DNA of 9,435 bases, taken from assembly GCA_050298035.1 (NCBI GenBank), contig JBNKTK010000135.1, positions 1 to 9,435 on the forward strand, read 5' to 3'. The notes beneath the pieces were generated by a model. The model searched no databases. It was not told the origin of the DNA and worked only from the letters and a program-made list of their open reading frames with translations. The stretch's first letter is position 1; the number at the start of each line of letters is the position of its first letter. This document shows positions 6,230 through 9,435 of the stretch, in pieces. The DNA comes from Gaoshiqia sp050298035 (GTDB taxonomy: Bacteria > Bacteroidota > Bacteroidia > Bacteroidales > Prolixibacteraceae). The position numbers and the translations under genes were made by a program.

Positions 6230-6956
6230 ATTTGGAAAATGGATTGCCGGCGGACTGGGATGGGCCTTCTTTGGGCCAATTGGTGGAATACTGGGATTTG
6301 TCGTCGGCTCAATGTTTGAAAACGAGGCATCATTCACTACCGGAGGTGCCGGACAAGCTACAAAAACAACCACAACAACCGGTGGTTATGTAATGAGTTT
6401 ATTGGTATTGGTTTCTGCCGTAATGAAGGCAGACGGAAAAGTTTTGAAATCGGAGCTTGACTATGTAAAAGCGTTCTTTGTTCGTACGTTTGGCGCCGCC
6501 TCGGCACAGGAAGCCATTAAAATGCTGCGCGACCTGCTCAACCAAAATATCCCTGTTACGGATGTTTGCCACCAAATTCAGAAGAATATGGACTATTCTT
6601 CTCGTTTGCAATTGCTGCATTTCTTGTTTGGCATTGCACAGGCCGATGGCAAAATTGACGTATCGGAGCAACAACTGATTGACCACATCGCCAAAAGTAT
6701 GGGCATCACCGGTAAGGATTTTGAATCAATCAAATCGATGTTTGTAGCCAACACCGATGCGGCCTACAAAATACTGGAGATTGAACCAAATGCTTCGGAT
6801 GAAGAAATCAAAAAGGCCTATCGGAAAATGGCCATGAAATATCACCCTGATAAAGTGAGCTACCTTGGCGAAGACTTCCAAAACGCAGCAAAAGAGAAAT
6901 TCCAAAAGGTAAACCAAGCTTACGAACAAGTTAAAAAAGAAAGAAATCTCGTCTAA
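6222..6956 (+). CDS. TerB-DnaJ domain co-chaperone (DjlA-like)
   Basis: The 244-residue protein has three parts. Residues 1-31 form a glycine-rich hydrophobic segment with repeated small residues (GKWIAGGLGWAFFGPIGG), probably membrane-associated. Residues about 56-172 form a TerB-like helical domain with the paired acidic motifs KADGKV (69-74) and QADGKID (140-146). Residues about 180-240 form a J domain with the intact HPD (208-210) in MKYHPDKV, needed to stimulate DnaK ATPase. This order matches E. coli DjlA, an inner-membrane DnaK co-chaperone, although the anchor here is different and shorter. The ATG overlaps the coaE stop by 8 bp, and prmA begins 22 bp after its stop. A DnaK partner is inferred from the HPD motif. 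Confidence 0.88.
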   Translation: MAKFGKWIAGGLGWAFFGPIGGILGFVVGSMFENEASFTTGGAGQATKTTTTTGGYVMSLLVLVSAVMKADGKVLKSELDYVKAFFVRTFGAASAQEAIKMLRDLLNQNIPVTDVCHQIQKNMDYSSRLQLLHFLFGIAQADGKIDVSEQQLIDHIAKSMGITGKDFESIKSMFVANTDAAYKILEIEPNASDEEIKKAYRKMAMKYHPDKVSYLGEDFQNAAKEKFQKVNQAYEQVKKERNLV

Positions 6957-6978
6957 CTAATTAGCCTCCAAAAAATTT

Positions 6979-7809
6979 ATGCAATACATAAAAACCTCAT
7001 TCAAATTAAATCCTGATTCTGAAATCAATCGCGAAATTTTAACGGCATACTTGTCACAACTCGCCTTTGAAAGTTTTGATGAAACGCCGGATGGTTTGGA
7101 AGCCTTTTATCCAACAGGGAAAGTTTCGAAAGCTGAAATTGACCAGGCTTTGGCCGATTTGGAATTCAATGTTGAATATACCGAAGAAGAAATGCCGGAT
7201 ATCAACTGGAACGAGGAATGGGAAAAAAACTATTTCCAACCGCTCCTGATTGGTGACGATTGCCTGATAAGGGCTCCTTTTCACAAAGATTACCCTCAGG
7301 TAAAATACGAAATCATCATCGAACCCAACATGGCATTCGGAACAGGCAACCACGAAACAACTTCGCTGATGATTGAGCACCTGGCCGAGCTAAATGTGAG
7401 CGATATGAGTGTTTTAGACATGGGATGCGGTACCGGAATCCTCGGTATTTTCGCGTCAATGCTCGGGTGCAAGGAAGTTACAGCTATCGACATTGATAAT
7501 TGGTCTTTCGAGAGTACCGTTGAGAACTGCCGCCTGAACAAGATTACCAACCTCGAAGCGCAAATTGGCGATGCCAGCCTGCTGGGCAATAAAAAGTACG
7601 ACATCATTCTGGCCAATATTCAAAAGAATGTCATCCTGCATGACATTGAAAAATATGTTTCGGTATTGAATGATGATGGAATACTGATCGTTAGCGGGTT
7701 CTACAAAGATGACCTGGAAGATATTCTTGGCAAAGCGTCAGAACTTTTCCTCCAAAAAATGATTATCAAAGAGCGAAACAATTGGGTCGCTGTTTCTTTT
7801 GAAAAATAG
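6979..7809 (+). CDS. prmA: Ribosomal protein L11 methyltransferase
   Basis: PrmA uses S-adenosylmethionine to methylate ribosomal protein L11 (trimethylation in E. coli). The protein has 276 residues, near the usual 290. The N-terminal substrate-binding domain spans about 1-70, with a linker around WNEEWEKNYF (77-86). The catalytic domain has the PrmA-specific EPNMAFGTGNHETT (115-128). SAM motif I is LDMGCGTGILGI (146-157), and the acidic loop is TAIDID (168-173). ILANIQKNVI (210-219) is the active-site NI.KN-type motif. The N-terminal domain is compact, as usual in Bacteroidota. The start ATG follows the TerB-J gene by 22 bp, and the stop is 2 bp before the next gene. Confidence 0.95.
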   Translation: MQYIKTSFKLNPDSEINREILTAYLSQLAFESFDETPDGLEAFYPTGKVSKAEIDQALADLEFNVEYTEEEMPDINWNEEWEKNYFQPLLIGDDCLIRAPFHKDYPQVKYEIIIEPNMAFGTGNHETTSLMIEHLAELNVSDMSVLDMGCGTGILGIFASMLGCKEVTAIDIDNWSFESTVENCRLNKITNLEAQIGDASLLGNKKYDIILANIQKNVILHDIEKYVSVLNDDGILIVSGFYKDDLEDILGKASELFLQKMIIKERNNWVAVSFEK

Positions 7810-7811
7810 GC

Positions 7812-8477
7812 ATGGAAAAGGTTATTGATTATTTCAAACAGCAGTTCGGACAGGGATACAACACGGAAAACGGGACAGAAATTGCTCATTTAATCAATAA
7901 GCTTTCCCTTGAAGAACGGAATGAACTGAAAAGTAAGCTTTTTCACGAAGCCCGAAAACTGGAACTTGAAAAGAATGGAGGCCAGGCTTTCTTCTGGTTG
8001 GAATACTGCTTTAGCCTGATTGAAAAGTACACGTTTCGCTTTCATAAAGTATATTTCAGCCCGGGTTCCGACATCCTTGAAATTATTACCGATTTGCTGG
8101 ACCAGGCAAAAACCTGCCTCGATTTGTGTGTTTTTACAATCACCGATTCGAGATTGGCACAACACATATTCAGTGCTTTGGAACGTGGTGTCAAGGTTCG
8201 GATTATCACCGACGACCGTAAAACGTTCGATCATGGTTCTGCCATTTTCGACCTAAGCCATGCCGGTATCCAGGTAAAAATCGATCATTCGCAGTACCAC
8301 ATGCACCACAAATTTGGTGTCGTCGATAAGAAAATTGCGTTTACCGGTAGCTTCAACTGGACCTACACGGCATCAAAACACAATCACGAAAATTTACTGG
8401 TCACATCAAAATATGATATTGCGAAACAGTATCTACAAGAGTTTGAGCACCTTTGGAATGAACTGTACCTTTTGTAG
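7812..8477 (+). CDS. Single-HKD phospholipase D family protein (Nuc/Zucchini-like)
   Basis: A 221-residue protein with one PLD catalytic motif. H165, K167 and D172 form HxKx4D in MHHKFGVVD, followed by the usual GSFNWT (179-184) and the EN pair near 193-194. Residues about 79-217 match the Nuc / mitochondrial PLD6-Zucchini layout: FSPG start, ALERGVKVRIITDD (122-135) and a conserved C-terminal helix. Such proteins work as homodimers sharing two HKD motifs and act as endonucleases or phospholipases. The N-terminal 75 residues form a helical, charged segment I do not recognise. No signal peptide or membrane helix is apparent, so it is probably cytosolic. It begins 2 bp after prmA and is the last gene of the run. 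Its stop abuts the stop of the opposing gene. The substrate is unknown. Confidence 0.87.
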   Translation: MEKVIDYFKQQFGQGYNTENGTEIAHLINKLSLEERNELKSKLFHEARKLELEKNGGQAFFWLEYCFSLIEKYTFRFHKVYFSPGSDILEIITDLLDQAKTCLDLCVFTITDSRLAQHIFSALERGVKVRIITDDRKTFDHGSAIFDLSHAGIQVKIDHSQYHMHHKFGVVDKKIAFTGSFNWTYTASKHNHENLLVTSKYDIAKQYLQEFEHLWNELYLL

Positions 8478-9203
8478 TCAAATGATGGACATAACTATGA
8501 GTCCGGCAGAAATTGCAATTGTAAAGCTAATCAGGGTACCAATCAGAACATATTCGGACATGATCCGGGCATTTACCTCGCTTTTAACAGAAATCCGTAG
8601 AATTGATTTAGCTGCAATTAAAAACCCAATTGCCTGAAACTGGCCAACCAATACAAACGTCAGTACCAGGATACGTTCGAGTATTCCTATCCATTTTCCT
8701 GCATTTTTAAGGTTTTGCTCCATCTCACTATTGATTTGTTTTTGCCATTTTCTGGTCGCAAGATTAATGATAAGCATTGAGGGCCATATCACAAATATGT
8801 ACGCGACTGTAAATACAAAGAATTTGTAGTCATTAAGCAAGTCTCGAATGGCGGCAAATGTATCTGTTGCAAATTTATTATCAACAACACCTGTCACGAT
8901 TACCAAAATCAGCAGGTGGACTATCTGATCGGCGGCAAACCAAAGCAATCCATTGACTTTTGATGGTTTAAGGTAAATCTTACCCAAGTCTGTCAAATAG
9001 TGGAATATGAAAATGAATACCGGGATTTTCCAATTAAAAAGATCAATTGTTAATATGGTTGACAATACGGTTACCAGTATAATATGGAATAACAATTTGA
9101 TCGATTTTATGCCATTTTCATTTTTGTCTTTTACCCAAGAGTTGGGTTGGAGCATAAAATCAGCTATTAAATGAGCTATCAACAAACGAAGGAACAACAT
9201 CAT
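8478..9203 (-). CDS. DUF3307 membrane protein
   Basis: A hydrophobic protein of 241 residues with about six membrane segments. The DUF3307 motifs are HLIADFMLQP (11-20), HYLTDLGKIY (68-77) and WFAADQIVHL (88-97), each placing polar or charged residues inside hydrophobic helices. The second half has further conserved-looking stretches, GKWIGILERIL (169-179) and EYVLIGTLIS (217-226). I chose ATG 9203, 4 bp after the upstream stop, because family members begin just before the HL..DF motif. An ATG at 9233 would add ten residues and overlap the upstream gene by 26 bp. Its function is unknown. It follows a SatD-like gene, and the pair looks like an operon. The stop directly abuts that of the PLD-family gene. 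Confidence 0.85.
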   Translation of the reverse strand: MMLFLRLLIAHLIADFMLQPNSWVKDKNENGIKSIKLLFHIILVTVLSTILTIDLFNWKIPVFIFIFHYLTDLGKIYLKPSKVNGLLWFAADQIVHLLILVIVTGVVDNKFATDTFAAIRDLLNDYKFFVFTVAYIFVIWPSMLIINLATRKWQKQINSEMEQNLKNAGKWIGILERILVLTFVLVGQFQAIGFLIAAKSILRISVKSEVNARIMSEYVLIGTLISFTIAISAGLIVMSII

Positions 9204-9207
9204 GACG

Positions 9208-9435
9208 TCAAAGTTTTTCAACAATTTCAACAAAACGCCGGTTCATTTTTTCGATCAAGCCCCATTTTGCAAGTTGTATCCTGTTGCTGACTGAGGGCTG
9301 GGTCAAGTTTAATTTTTCGGCAATTTCAGCTTGTTTAAATCCTTGAACAAGATAATAAATAACTTCAGCTTGTGCTATAGTCCATTCATTCAAAATATTC
9401 TCGAGAAATGAACAGGTCAACTCAAATTCGCTGTT
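9208..9435 (-). CDS. C-terminal part of a probable SatD-family protein (cut by window edge)
   Basis: The reading frame is open to the window edge, so only the last 75 residues are visible and the true start lies outside. They contain a helix-turn-helix, AEIAEKLNLTQPSVSNRI, preceded by the helix AQAEVIYYLVQG, which resembles sigma-70 region 4 or LuxR-type DNA-binding ends. This arrangement, ending a protein immediately before a DUF3307 gene, is what I expect of SatD-family proteins. That assignment leans on context as well as motif. A TTG at 9420 could be mistaken for a start, but the frame continues upstream without a stop. The gene ends 4 bp before the DUF3307 ATG, implying translation coupling. 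Confidence 0.6.
   Translation of the reverse strand, partial: NSEFELTCSFLENILNEWTIAQAEVIYYLVQGFKQAEIAEKLNLTQPSVSNRIQLAKWGLIEKMNRRFVEIVEKL

Noticed and set aside
7812..8477. PLD-family gene as part of a defence system
   Set aside because: No defence partner (helicase, ATPase, Argonaute, toxin) lies next to it; the neighbours are prmA and an opposing DUF3307 gene.
9204..9233. Upstream ATG for the DUF3307 gene
   Set aside because: It overlaps the upstream coding sequence by 26 bp; the ATG at 9203 sits 4 bp after the upstream stop and matches the usual family start.

Overview
The window looks like chromosomal DNA of a Bacteroidota bacterium, most plausibly a Marinilabiliales/Prolixibacteraceae-type organism; the rank below phylum is inference. 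Three things support this. The NusB is about 320 residues long, as in Bacteroidota, rather than about 140. The genes run nusB - DUF1573 lipoprotein - yajC - ybbR - coaE, an order I associate with this phylum. Start codons lack clear Shine-Dalgarno sequences, and TAnnTTTG boxes, the Bacteroidota -7 element, stand before the main transcription units.

Layout. (1) Positions 1-910 carry no convincing gene. They hold two diverged copies of a composite hairpin repeat (about 132-423 and 572-750), including a REP-like inverted repeat and a GC-rich hairpin found only in the first copy. (2) 911-2628 is a two-gene unit with a 4-bp ATGA overlap: a PLP-dependent low-specificity threonine aldolase and a rhomboid-family membrane protease. 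(3) 2629-2849 holds two matching perfect palindromes and a probable promoter. (4) 2850-8477 is a dense, co-directional housekeeping run: NusB, DUF1573 lipoprotein, YajC, a terminator fused to a promoter-like box, YbbR, CoaE, a TerB-DnaJ protein, PrmA and a single-HKD PLD-family (Zucchini/Nuc-like) protein. Most junctions overlap or lie within about 20 bp. (5) 8478-9435 is on the minus strand: a DUF3307 membrane protein preceded by the C-terminal end of a probable SatD-family protein cut by the window edge. The PLD gene and the DUF3307 gene meet stop codon to stop codon with no base between them.

Functionally, the plus-strand run combines rRNA transcription antitermination (NusB), Sec translocase accessory function (YajC), envelope proteins (DUF1573, YbbR), the last step of CoA synthesis (CoaE), a co-chaperone (TerB-J), ribosomal protein methylation (PrmA) and a possible phosphodiesterase/nuclease. 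I see no clear mobile element, CRISPR array, toxin-antitoxin pair or recognisable defence system. The least ordinary parts are the composite repeats, the duplicated architecture inside NusB, the terminator/promoter overlap before ybbR, and the PLD-family gene at the end of the housekeeping run.
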